64,000 bases of DNA from Eisenbergiella tayi (GTDB lineage: Bacteria; Bacillota; Clostridia; Lachnospirales; Lachnospiraceae). A program made the position numbers and the translations under genes. The notes below the pieces were generated by a model that was not told the origin of the DNA, did not search any database, and saw only the letters and a list, made by a program, of their open reading frames with translations. Where the stretch lies: positions 338,093 through 402,092 of the forward strand of contig NZ_MPDJ01000006.1 in the NCBI RefSeq assembly GCF_001881565.1, in the 5' to 3' direction. Position 1 is the stretch's first letter; each line of letters opens with the position of its first letter. This document shows positions 7,872-16,989 of the stretch, one piece after another.

Positions 7872-9575
7872 ATGCAAACATTGCTTGAAATGAGTTTAAG
7901 CGGTGCGGTTATGATAGGGGTAATCATTATTGTGAGGGCGCTGGCGGTGAACCGTCTGCCTAAGACAGCTTTTCTGGCGCTTTGGGGAGCTGCGTTCTTC
8001 TGTCTGATTCTGCCGATGCGCATTCCTTCGCCCATAAGCGTATATTCCGCAATGAGACGCCGGGGAGATTTTCCCATGCCTGTACGTAACTGGCAGCGCA
8101 CCGGACTGCTTCTGACGGGGAATGCCGCCCGCGAGGCTTCCGTTCCTTCGCTGTCTCCGTGGCTGCTGCTCTGGATAGGGGGAGCTGTTTTGCTCGCTCT
8201 TATATTCCTCATCCTTCATCTGAGGGGACGCCGGGTTTACGCCGCTTCTCTGCCTGTGGAACAGCCCTTCGCCAAATCCTGGATCGAGGAACACAGGCTG
8301 CGCCGTCCGGTGCAGGTGCGGTATTCCGACAGAATTGAATCTCCTCTGACCTATGGGATCCTCTGGCCGGTTATCCTTCTTCCCGCAGACATGGACTGGA
8401 AGGAGGAAGAGACGGCGGGTTTTATTCTGGCCCATGAGATGTCCCATATCCGCCGTTTTGATGCGCTCACCAAATGGCTGCTCGCCGCGATGCTGTGTAT
8501 CCATTGGTTCAATCCTCTCGTATGGGTTATGTACATCCTGTCAAACCGGGATCTGGAGCTTGCCTGTGACGAATCAGTGATACGTCAGTACGGAATGCAG
8601 TCATGCCCCTCATATGCACTGGCCCTTCTGGAAATGGAAGAAAAGCGCACTTATCTGACCCCTCTGTCCTCCAGCTTCAGCAAGAATGCCCTGAAGGAAC
8701 GGATAGATGCTATTATGAAAGCGAAAAAACGGACGGCTGCCGGAATAATAGGCGCCCTGGTAATTGTAGCCGCTGTTGTGGTGATATTTGCCACTTCGGC
8801 AATAGAGAAGCAGTCAGAGGCTGCCAGAAAGAATCTTCTGGAAAATCTTCCGGTAAAAAATGCGGGTGAAACGGCAGACCGGGATGACGGAGAAGACAAT
8901 TCGAAGGAACTGCCTGCAGATATGGATTATGTGTGGAATGTATGGGATTCCTGGAAAGAAGAAGGCTATTCCGAAGATTATACGCAGGAACAGTATGATC
9001 AGCTGATGAGTATGGTTAAGCCGGAGGCCTATGAAGGGATGTCCATTGCAGAATTCAACCGGACCATAAACCGGATAATGGAAGACGATGAATACGGCGG
9101 CGGCAGCATTTATGAACTGTATGATACTGTGGTTTCTAATATTCAGGAAACGGATCCGAATGCAGGTTATCTGCGCAATACCATACCGGCTTCCATGGAA
9201 GAATACCAGAGCCGTGTACAGGAGGTATATTCCGGTAAGAGAAAGGATCCCAGCTTTTCGGCATCCGCAGAAAAAATAACGACAGAGGATGTGTTCGGGG
9301 ACAGTGTGGAAGCCGGACAAATCTGGCTGGATTATGAGTTTACTTACCGTATCCTGGATCAGGATAACCTCACCGTAGGAGAAAGGGATGCCTTTCTTCA
9401 GAAAGTCATGCAGACGGCCCGTGATCTGCTGGAGGCAGATGAAGTAAAGTCCGCCGCGCAGGAGGATATGAAGGAAATGCTGCAGGCTGCGGGAGAAAAG
9501 CTTTCCAATGACAAAATCAGCTTTACAGGATGTGAAGTCTATAATTTTGAAGTTTATGAAAGGGAGGATTACTGA
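7872..9575 (+). CDS. BlaR1-like M56 membrane metallopeptidase with a novel sensor domain
   Basis: A 567-residue signal-transducing protease. Membrane helices lie at about 8-28, 32-50, 97-116 and 203-223. The zinc motif HEMSH (188-192) sits in the cytoplasmic M56 domain, and a final helix near 292-310 leads to an external C-terminal domain of about 250 residues. That domain is not a penicillin-binding domain: it carries YEGMSIAEFNR, ETDPNA and DVFGD, shared with the next gene. The ATG at 7872 has GAGG upstream and fits the family's N-terminus; an ATG at 7836 overlapping the blaI stop as ATGA is the alternative. Presumably it cleaves or inactivates the BlaI repressor when the external domain senses a signal. 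Confidence 0.85.
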   Translation: MQTLLEMSLSGAVMIGVIIIVRALAVNRLPKTAFLALWGAAFFCLILPMRIPSPISVYSAMRRRGDFPMPVRNWQRTGLLLTGNAAREASVPSLSPWLLLWIGGAVLLALIFLILHLRGRRVYAASLPVEQPFAKSWIEEHRLRRPVQVRYSDRIESPLTYGILWPVILLPADMDWKEEETAGFILAHEMSHIRRFDALTKWLLAAMLCIHWFNPLVWVMYILSNRDLELACDESVIRQYGMQSCPSYALALLEMEEKRTYLTPLSSSFSKNALKERIDAIMKAKKRTAAGIIGALVIVAAVVVIFATSAIEKQSEAARKNLLENLPVKNAGETADRDDGEDNSKELPADMDYVWNVWDSWKEEGYSEDYTQEQYDQLMSMVKPEAYEGMSIAEFNRTINRIMEDDEYGGGSIYELYDTVVSNIQETDPNAGYLRNTIPASMEEYQSRVQEVYSGKRKDPSFSASAEKITTEDVFGDSVEAGQIWLDYEFTYRILDQDNLTVGERDAFLQKVMQTARDLLEADEVKSAAQEDMKEMLQAAGEKLSNDKISFTGCEVYNFEVYEREDY

Positions 9576-9577
9576 GC

Positions 9578-11098
9578 ATGAGGAAAAAAGAAAAAAAGGA
9601 AAAATTCTTTTCCTCCAAGGCAATGCTTCCTGGGTTTATCCTGCTGGCGGCCTTACTGACGGCATGCGGTGCAAAAACACCGGGTGGTGAGGCGGCTCCG
9701 GAGACAGTGATATCTGATGGTTCAGCCGCGGAAACAACCGCACAGACGGTTTCTCAAACAGAGGAAGCGGCCATACAGGAAGACGGAGGAAGCCCGGAAA
9801 ATAATTGTGTTTCCTTTAACTCCGGCAGATCACGCTACGGATGGTGGAGAGGTTCCGATAAATATACGGAAGAAGATTATGAACAGGTTCGTTCCTATCA
9901 GGCCGCAGGCTATGAAAATATGAGTGTGGATGAATTCAACCGTATGGTGATGGATTGGGAAGATGAAGACGCTTTTCATAAGACGGAGGAAGTGTTCCAG
10001 CGTATTTTCTACTCCTTGAAAGAGACGGATCCTATGGCGGACTTCGTATATGGCACACTTTCCAATACATGGGATGAATGTGAGCGGAAGCATTACGGGA
10101 TCTGCCAGAGACAGAAAAATCCCTGGCACAGCGGGGAAGCTTTTCTGGAGACCTATGGAGATGTATTTGGGGACAAGGAGTTTCTGACAGGCAGCTATGC
10201 GGACTATTCCTTTGATTACACCATCCCTGATGAGCAGACGGTAACGGTGGCGCAGCGGGACGGCATTCTGAAAAGCGTGGATGAGGATATGCAGGCTTTT
10301 TTGAAGAAACAGTCCCAGGAAGCCCTTCAGGATGAAGATGCCATGGAGAAAGCGGCTGATGCGGAACTGGTCCGTCTTCTGAAAAACCTGGATGATCAGG
10401 TGGTATGGGAAGGCGGCAGGGAACTGTCCTATTACTGGAACGATGTGTATGACGAAGAGGATACGGAGGACTGGCATGAGGAAAAGGAAGAAAAAGAAGC
10501 GGATTGGACCAAGCAGTATGATTTGGTCCTGAAGGAACTCAAATTCCCGGGATATGAAGATATGTCCATAGCAGAATTCAACCGCAGAATCAATGCCGTA
10601 TTTTCCGGCTATGATGAGGATAAGGAGGATTTTTATGATGCCTATGATAATGTGATAGAAAATATGGAGGATACGGACGAAAATGCAGAGTTTCTGCTTA
10701 CAACGGTCCGGGCCTCCCAGGAGGAATACTATGCCCGGCAAAGGGAGCTGTACGCAAGAAAACAGGTGGATCCTGAATATGAGGCAGAGATCAGCAGCAC
10801 AAGAGAAGAGGATGTATTCGGAGATAAGATGGTGGTGCAGATGGCGGAAGGATATTACACCTTTACTTATCACATCCTGGATGCCGACAAGCTTACCGTA
10901 AAAGCCCGTGACGCTTTCCTTGCAGCCGTTTCCCGGACTGTGAAGGAAGAAATTGACAGCGTCTTCGGAAAGGGCGGAATGGATGAAGAACAGCTGAAGA
11001 AGGTAATAGACAAGGCCGGAAAGGCAGCAGGGAATTCTTATATTGAATATACGGGCTGCGAGGTAGGGTATCTGTATATGGAAGATTACGACGAATAA
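9578..11098 (+). CDS. Lipoprotein with two copies of the BlaR1 sensor domain
   Basis: A 506-residue exported lipoprotein. It has a basic N-terminus, a hydrophobic stretch and the lipobox LTAC with C30 as the lipidated cysteine. The mature part contains two related units of about 200 residues, the first starting near YENMSVDEFNR and the second near YEDMSIAEFNR. Each ends with a DVFGD and F-Y-x-I-D...TV-x-x-RD segment, and both resemble the external domain of the upstream M56 protein. It starts 2 bases after that gene behind AGGGAGG, so the three genes are one operon. The domain is acidic and rich in Glu, Asp and Tyr. I do not recognise a named family; it may bind the same ligand as the sensor or regulate it. 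Confidence 0.8.
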   Translation: MRKKEKKEKFFSSKAMLPGFILLAALLTACGAKTPGGEAAPETVISDGSAAETTAQTVSQTEEAAIQEDGGSPENNCVSFNSGRSRYGWWRGSDKYTEEDYEQVRSYQAAGYENMSVDEFNRMVMDWEDEDAFHKTEEVFQRIFYSLKETDPMADFVYGTLSNTWDECERKHYGICQRQKNPWHSGEAFLETYGDVFGDKEFLTGSYADYSFDYTIPDEQTVTVAQRDGILKSVDEDMQAFLKKQSQEALQDEDAMEKAADAELVRLLKNLDDQVVWEGGRELSYYWNDVYDEEDTEDWHEEKEEKEADWTKQYDLVLKELKFPGYEDMSIAEFNRRINAVFSGYDEDKEDFYDAYDNVIENMEDTDENAEFLLTTVRASQEEYYARQRELYARKQVDPEYEAEISSTREEDVFGDKMVVQMAEGYYTFTYHILDADKLTVKARDAFLAAVSRTVKEEIDSVFGKGGMDEEQLKKVIDKAGKAAGNSYIEYTGCEVGYLYMEDYDE

Positions 11099-11134
11099 GG
11101 AACGGCGGAATGAAATAAAAAGGGGTTAACGAAT

Positions 11135-13588
11135 ATGGGCCGGAATATAAATGGGGAATTTGAATTCGATGTAATCAGGCATAAAGATACCGCGGCAGCC
11201 TGGTCGCAGGAGCTTAAGGTGATATTTGTACTCAGAGGGAACGGCTGGCTGCATACGGAGGAAGGCGACAGGACCTATGCCATTTCCCGGGAGGATATTT
11301 TTGTTATCAACAGCTTTCAGATGCACAGTGTTGTACTGGAAGAAAACGGGCTGGCAATTTCTCTTTCCCTGTCTCCCTCCTTTCTGGCAGCGGCCAGTCC
11401 GGAAACAGAAGACCGGAATGTGAACTGCAAATCATTTCTGCATGAGGAAGAGAAGCAGCAGCTGTTTGACATTATCAGGAAGGATCTGGCTCTGGCCTTC
11501 CGGGCATGGTATAAAAAAGAATCGGAGCTATCCATTCACCTGCGGAGCCGGGTCATGGCACTGGCGGATGACTTATACCGGTATTTCAGCGAAAACGGTG
11601 AAAATACAGGGAGGGAATCCGGGAGGGAAAGGCTGCGGGCCGCAGTGGAATACATTCACAGGAATTACCGGGAAGGCATAACGCTGGCGGATTTGGCCTC
11701 TCAGACATACCTGAGCACGTCATACATTTCAAGAAGCTTTCAAAAATATATGGGAGTTTCATTTACCGGATATCTGACACAGGTAAGGCTTTTTCACGCC
11801 GCCCTGCTTTTACAGGGAGAGGGGACGGTTACGGAAATCGCGTATGAAAGCGGTTTTTCCAGCGCCAGCGCCCTGATAGATGCATTCAAGCAGTATCGGG
11901 GAATCACTCCCGGACAATACAGGCGGAATCTGGGGAAAAGGCCGGTTACGGACAATGCGGAGGAAATGAAGACCGCAGAAGGCTTTTCCATGGCATTCGT
12001 TTCCCTGATGAAATATGCGGATAAGGCCGAAGAAGCAGCAGAGCCTGTGGTCACGGGAGTCTGTGAAATATCTGTCAACACGGGAATCGTTAAGCGACAG
12101 CTGCGGCATACCTGGAAGACCATGATTAATGCCGGTTATGCAAGGGATCTTCTAAATGCATCCATGCAGAATCAAATCCTGGATATCCAGAAATCGATAG
12201 GCTTTCGGTACATCCGGTGCAAGGGTGTTGTGGATGATGATATGATGCTGTACAGCCGGGACGTTAATGGAAACAGTTCCTTTAATTATGTTTATTTGGA
12301 TCAGGTCCTGGACTTCATTTTGTCTGCGGGAGCGAAACCCATGCTGGAGCTGGGGCATATGCCGTCGGCTATGGCGCAAAAAAAGGTACAGTTCTTTAAA
12401 AGGCCGTCATTTATCTCGCCTCCAGCGGAATTGGAGCAGTGGCGACTGCTTATTGAGAGCCTTATGGAGCATCTGATCGGACGCTATGGTATGGAGGAAT
12501 TGAAGAAATGGCTGTTTGTCCCATGGATTTCCATGGACATGCATCTTTTCGGGCTTTTTGTCAAAGAAGATTTCGGAGAGATTTATTCGGTAACCTATCA
12601 GGAAATTAAAAAGGCCTGCAGAGAGTTTGTCATCTGCGGTCCGGGAACCACACTTCTGTCTCTGGAGGCAGCAAAATGGTTTTGCGATTTGTGCAGGGAG
12701 AGAGACTGTATACCTGATATATTTACGGTAAGATCCTATGCGGCTATTGATCCGGAGGAAGAGAAGAGCGGTTTAAAGCTGGTGGAGAACAATGAATCCT
12801 TTTATATGGCGGTAGACGGGGATGAAGATTGTCTGATGCATCTGCGGCGGAAGGTAAAGGATTTTCTGGAAGCAGAAGGAGAAGGATTCTGCGGCCTGCC
12901 TGTTTTGATGGATGAGTGGAGCAATAATATCTGGCAGAGGGATTTGTGCAACGATACCTGCTATAAGTCTGCATATCTTTTTAAAAGCATCATGGAAAAC
13001 CATGACAGCTATTACGGTCTTGGATATTTCAGTATCAGCGATCAGCTGGACGAAATCGCACCGGCGGCAGAGGCTTTTCATGGAGGCTTCGGCCTGTTTA
13101 CACAGAATGGGATAGCTAAGAGCGCCTATCGCGCCATGCAGCTGCTGAGCCGGGCAGGGGATAAGCTGATAGCGAAGGGAAGCGGCTATTTCATTACGGC
13201 ATCGGAAGATGAGATTCAGATTTTCCTTCATAATTACTGCCATTATGATATGCTTTACCGGTACCGTAACACCACGAATCTGACAAAGACCCGGAGGTAT
13301 AAGGTATTCCAGGAGAAAGCGCCCCGTTCCTTCCATATTCAATTAGAGGGAGTCCGTCCGGGAAGGCACGAGGTCAGAAGATACGGAATCGGCAGAAAGG
13401 GCGGCAGCGCTTACGATGCCTGGATTGACATGGGCGCGCCGGAACCGATGACTAAGGAAGAGGAAAAAACATTGATGCGGCTTTCCAGCCCTGTTTACAG
13501 AAGGGAGGAGGCGGAAGCCGAAGGGCTCCTGAAAATCAAGGCCAGCCTAATGCCCCATGAGGTTTGTCTTATTACCATATCTATATAA
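11135..13588 (+). CDS. AraC-family regulator fused to a degenerate GH39-like domain
   Basis: An 817-residue regulator in three parts. Residues 1-130 are a cupin-like sensor, about 165-265 an AraC helix-turn-helix pair (ITLADLASQTYLSTSYISR, then TVTEIAYESGFSSASALI), and about 320-817 resemble GH39 beta-xylosidase. The nucleophile-type motif LMDEWSNNIW is kept. Where GH39 enzymes have the acid/base motif WNEPN, this protein has WISMD, so the domain is probably a non-catalytic sugar sensor. It lies 36 bases after the lipoprotein gene and ends in a terminator. The likely targets are the symporter and esterase downstream, or itself. Confidence 0.85.
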   Translation: MGRNINGEFEFDVIRHKDTAAAWSQELKVIFVLRGNGWLHTEEGDRTYAISREDIFVINSFQMHSVVLEENGLAISLSLSPSFLAAASPETEDRNVNCKSFLHEEEKQQLFDIIRKDLALAFRAWYKKESELSIHLRSRVMALADDLYRYFSENGENTGRESGRERLRAAVEYIHRNYREGITLADLASQTYLSTSYISRSFQKYMGVSFTGYLTQVRLFHAALLLQGEGTVTEIAYESGFSSASALIDAFKQYRGITPGQYRRNLGKRPVTDNAEEMKTAEGFSMAFVSLMKYADKAEEAAEPVVTGVCEISVNTGIVKRQLRHTWKTMINAGYARDLLNASMQNQILDIQKSIGFRYIRCKGVVDDDMMLYSRDVNGNSSFNYVYLDQVLDFILSAGAKPMLELGHMPSAMAQKKVQFFKRPSFISPPAELEQWRLLIESLMEHLIGRYGMEELKKWLFVPWISMDMHLFGLFVKEDFGEIYSVTYQEIKKACREFVICGPGTTLLSLEAAKWFCDLCRERDCIPDIFTVRSYAAIDPEEEKSGLKLVENNESFYMAVDGDEDCLMHLRRKVKDFLEAEGEGFCGLPVLMDEWSNNIWQRDLCNDTCYKSAYLFKSIMENHDSYYGLGYFSISDQLDEIAPAAEAFHGGFGLFTQNGIAKSAYRAMQLLSRAGDKLIAKGSGYFITASEDEIQIFLHNYCHYDMLYRYRNTTNLTKTRRYKVFQEKAPRSFHIQLEGVRPGRHEVRRYGIGRKGGSAYDAWIDMGAPEPMTKEEEKTLMRLSSPVYRREEAEAEGLLKIKASLMPHEVCLITISI

Positions 13589-13589
13589 A

Positions 13590-13639
13590 AGGACAGGAAT
13601 CTGGTAACTGGGTAAGGATATCAGGTTCTTGTCTTTTTT
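13590..13639 (+). terminator. Terminator after the AraC-GH39 gene
   Basis: GACAGGAATCTG (13592-13603) pairs with CAGGTTCTTGTC (13622-13633), with two G-U pairs, followed by TTTTTT. The next 200 bases up to the symporter gene include a TATAAT at 13750-13755 but no convincing -35 box. Confidence 0.8.
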
Positions 13640-13840
13640 GTACCAAATTCTTGTCATTGGATAATGAAGGGGAAAAGTAATGGGCAAAGTGGTCAAGAAA
13701 AATCCATAGATTGGAAAAAGACTGTGTATTTTGAATAACATATGTTCCGTATAATAAAAGAGCAGTAGGTTATTGCCTCTGAAATGGAATGTGTTGGCAA
13801 TAATCGTGTACATATTATATAATGAAACAGGGGGAACACT

Positions 13841-15226
13841 ATGTCGGAAAAAGCAGCGGTAAACGGACAGAAAAATTTTGTGGAAAAAATAAGCACATTT
13901 GAAAAAATTGCTTATGGAGGAGGCGATCTTGCCAGTAATTTCGTTCTGGTTTTAACCGGAACCTTTGTAACCTTTTTTTATACGGATGCACTGGGCCTGA
14001 ATGCGGCCATCGTCGGTGCAATTATGATGTTTTCCAGACTCGCGGACGGATTTACCGATATCATCATGGGATATATCATGGATAAGACCCATTCCAAACA
14101 CGGAAAGGCAAGGGCATGGCTGTTATGGCTGTCCATACCGATAGGGATTGCCACCATACTGGTTTTCCTGGTTCCCAATATCGGGGTTACAGGAAAGTAT
14201 ATTTATATAGCAATCACCTACAACCTGGTAACAACCTTCCTTTATACGATGATTAATATCCCTTATGGGGCTCTTACCTCTCTCATGAGCAGGGATCAGG
14301 ATCAGAGAATGATTATTAATATCTTCCGTATGTTTATGGCGCAGGCCGGCTCTTTGATCATCAATGCATGTACGCTTCCGCTGGTGAATGCCATGGGAGG
14401 AAGCACCAAGCAGAGAAGCTGGATTATCGTATCCATTCTGTACGGGGTAGTGGCGGCGGCGCTGTTCCTGCTCTGTTTTGCCAAAACGAAGGAAAGAGTC
14501 AGGGTACAGGCAGAAAAAAATAACGAGCTTGGTTTCCTTACCTCCTTTAAGCTGATCATCAAAAATAACTACTGGCTTCTGCTTGTGGGTATATGGGTGA
14601 GCATGGTGCTGGGCATGTCCATGAGCGGCAGTGTCGGAACCTATTATGCCAAGTATATTCTGGGAAATGAAAATATTGCCGGTTTCCTTGGCGCTTTGGG
14701 AATTGTACCCGTGCTTATCATCATGCCTCTGACAGCTCCGCTGAACCGTAAATTCGGCAAAAGGAATGTGGCTCTGTACGGCAGCTTTGTCAGTATTGCG
14801 GGACAGCTGCTCATGCTCTTAAATCCCGCTTCCGCCGCCTGGCTCATGTTCTGTGCGGTAATAAAAGGTATTGGCTCCGCAACCCTTTCGGGAACCATGT
14901 TCGCCATGATAGCGGATACCATTGAATACGGGCACTGGAAAACAGGGACCAGAGTGGAAGGCATGCTTTATTCCAGCACTACGTTCGGCGCCAAAGTCGG
15001 AGCCGGAGTGGGCGGTGCAGTAGCGCTGGCAGTTATAGGAGCGGCCGGCTATGACGGACTTGCAGCAGTCCAGGCCCCCGCCGCTCTGGAAGCGATAAAG
15101 GTTCTGTATCTGATTGTTCCGATACCCTTTGTAATTATTATTCCGATACTGTATGCCTGCTATAAGCTGGATAAGATATATCCTAAGGTTATGGAAGAAC
15201 TGAATCAGCGTGAACAGAAGAAATAG
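13841..15226 (+). CDS. GPH-family sugar:cation symporter (MFS)
   Basis: A 461-residue membrane transporter of the glycoside-pentoside-hexuronide:cation symporter family. About twelve hydrophobic helices are visible. The family's first-loop signature is seen as RLADGFTDIIMGYIMD, followed by KHGKARAW. It probably imports a glycoside or xylo-oligosaccharide with sodium or protons. GGGGG lies upstream of the ATG. The esterase gene follows 68 bases later, so the pair may handle an esterified (acetylated or feruloylated) oligosaccharide. Confidence 0.9.
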   Translation: MSEKAAVNGQKNFVEKISTFEKIAYGGGDLASNFVLVLTGTFVTFFYTDALGLNAAIVGAIMMFSRLADGFTDIIMGYIMDKTHSKHGKARAWLLWLSIPIGIATILVFLVPNIGVTGKYIYIAITYNLVTTFLYTMINIPYGALTSLMSRDQDQRMIINIFRMFMAQAGSLIINACTLPLVNAMGGSTKQRSWIIVSILYGVVAAALFLLCFAKTKERVRVQAEKNNELGFLTSFKLIIKNNYWLLLVGIWVSMVLGMSMSGSVGTYYAKYILGNENIAGFLGALGIVPVLIIMPLTAPLNRKFGKRNVALYGSFVSIAGQLLMLLNPASAAWLMFCAVIKGIGSATLSGTMFAMIADTIEYGHWKTGTRVEGMLYSSTTFGAKVGAGVGGAVALAVIGAAGYDGLAAVQAPAALEAIKVLYLIVPIPFVIIIPILYACYKLDKIYPKVMEELNQREQKK

Positions 15227-15294
15227 TGGGATGCACTGCAGGAAACAGGAAGCTTTATATTGCAAAATTTGAAAGAATAAGGAGAAAAACAGGA

Positions 15295-16854
15295 ATGGCA
15301 AAGGTATTCAATTATGATGAAGTGCCCGCAGTTTCCACAAAAGCGGGAAAAGTAAAGGGGTATGAATTTGACGGTGTGCATATCTTCAAAGGGATCCCCT
15401 ATGCACAGGCAGGCAGGTTCCAGATGCCCCGGGAAGTGGAGCCATGGGAAGGGGTGAAGGAAACAGCGTCTTACGGGTTTGTATGTCCCCTTCTGACCCA
15501 GGACACCCCTACGGGAGAGCTGCTGGTCCCTCACCGTTACTGGCCTCAGGATGAAAACTGCCAGAATCTGAATGTGTGGACGACGGCTCTGGATAAAACC
15601 GCTAAAAAACCGGTTATGGTATGGCTGCACGGAGGCGGTTATGCGGCGGGTTCCTCCATTGAACAGGCGGCCTATGACGGTTCTAATATGGCAGTACAGG
15701 GAGATGTCGTTGTTGTGTCTGTAAACCACAGGCTGAATATCCTCGGTTTTCTGGATCTCTCTCCTTACGGGGAAAAATACAGGAATTCCGGCAACGCAGG
15801 GCTGGCTGACCTTGTGGCTGCTCTGCGGTGGATTCATGACAATATAGAAGAATTCGGCGGGGATCCGGAGAATGTGACGCTGTTCGGACAGTCCGGCGGA
15901 GGAATGAAGGTTACGGGATTGATGCAGATACCGGAAGCGGACGGCCTGTTCCATAAAGCCATTGTCATGAGCGGTGTGTCGGACGGCAAGCTGATGCCCA
16001 TAATACCGGGAGACGGCACGAAAATTGTTCCAGCTCTTCTGAAGGAACTGGGAATACCGGAAGGGGAAGTGGAAAAACTGGAAACCGTGCCTTATTATGA
16101 GCTTGCAAAAGCCTATAATACCGTATCCCCTGCATTGGCGGCACAGGGAATATACATAGGCGGCATGCCGATGGTCAATGATTATTATCTGGGAGAACCG
16201 CTGATCACAGGCTTCCGTGACCATGCAGAAACCATTCCGCTTATGGTGGGATCCGTATTCGGGGAATTCTCCTTCATGCCCACTCCATATAATAAGGAAA
16301 AACTGACGGAGGAGGAATCCAGAGCCATACTTGCCGGAGCATACGGCGAACATGCAGATAAGGTGAAAGAGCTTTTCCTGAAAGCATATCCGGATAAAAA
16401 GCCGGTTGACGTACTTGCGCTGGATCGTATATTCCGCCAGCCCTCCAAGGCTCTTGCGCAGCTTCATGCCAAAGGAGGAAAGGCGCCGGCCTATCTCTAC
16501 CTGTTTTCCCTGGATTTCCCGTATCAGAATGGCAAGGTAGCCTGGCATTGTTCCGATATCCCGTTTATTTTCCACAACACGGATAAGGTGGAAATCTGCA
16601 ATATTCCGGGTGTTTCCGATGAACTGGAAGAAAAAATCTTCGGAGCGGCTATGCAGTTCGCACGTCATGGAAATCCCAATCCGGAAGGATCGGACGAATG
16701 GCAGCCGGTTACGCCGGAACAGGAACCTACCATGGTGTATGACAGGGTATGCGAGGTGCGCAGCAGCTATGATGATGAGCTTCTGGCATATCTGGAAGAG
16801 ATCCTTCCTCCTTTTGACCTGATGGCGCTGTTTTCCCAGGATGTACAGCATTAA
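15295..16854 (+). CDS. Type-B carboxylesterase
   Basis: A 519-residue serine esterase of the carboxylesterase type-B family. The signature NCQNLNVWTT, the oxyanion loop LHGGGYAAGS and the nucleophile elbow GQSGGG (S200) are all present. Catalytic acid and His candidates lie in VGSVFGEFS and AWHCSDIPF. There is no signal peptide, so it acts in the cytoplasm, plausibly deacylating the substrate of the symporter. The start at 15295 has AAGGAG upstream; an upstream GTG at 15226 overlaps the symporter stop and is unlikely. A terminator follows. Confidence 0.88.
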   Translation: MAKVFNYDEVPAVSTKAGKVKGYEFDGVHIFKGIPYAQAGRFQMPREVEPWEGVKETASYGFVCPLLTQDTPTGELLVPHRYWPQDENCQNLNVWTTALDKTAKKPVMVWLHGGGYAAGSSIEQAAYDGSNMAVQGDVVVVSVNHRLNILGFLDLSPYGEKYRNSGNAGLADLVAALRWIHDNIEEFGGDPENVTLFGQSGGGMKVTGLMQIPEADGLFHKAIVMSGVSDGKLMPIIPGDGTKIVPALLKELGIPEGEVEKLETVPYYELAKAYNTVSPALAAQGIYIGGMPMVNDYYLGEPLITGFRDHAETIPLMVGSVFGEFSFMPTPYNKEKLTEEESRAILAGAYGEHADKVKELFLKAYPDKKPVDVLALDRIFRQPSKALAQLHAKGGKAPAYLYLFSLDFPYQNGKVAWHCSDIPFIFHNTDKVEICNIPGVSDELEEKIFGAAMQFARHGNPNPEGSDEWQPVTPEQEPTMVYDRVCEVRSSYDDELLAYLEEILPPFDLMALFSQDVQH

Positions 16855-16914
16855 TGGCGGATGTATAATAATAGAGAAATAAGAGTTAAGATACAAAAGT
16901 AAAGATATAAAAAT

Positions 16915-16955
16915 GGAACCGGCATACCTTTTCGGATATGCCGGTTCTGTTTTTA
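16915..16955. terminator. Terminator between convergent genes
   Basis: GAACCGGCATA (16916-16926) pairs perfectly with TATGCCGGTTC (16937-16947), followed by TGTTTTT on the plus strand. It ends the esterase transcript and may also serve the cellobiose phosphorylase gene on the minus strand. Confidence 0.85.
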
Positions 16956-16989
16956 CAATGAATGATTCGGTAACTGCATGCCGAAGAAA

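Noticed and set aside
7480..9575. Beta-lactam resistance operon
   Set aside because: BlaI and an M56 protease are present, but no beta-lactamase or PBP2a gene is nearby and the sensor lacks a penicillin-binding domain.
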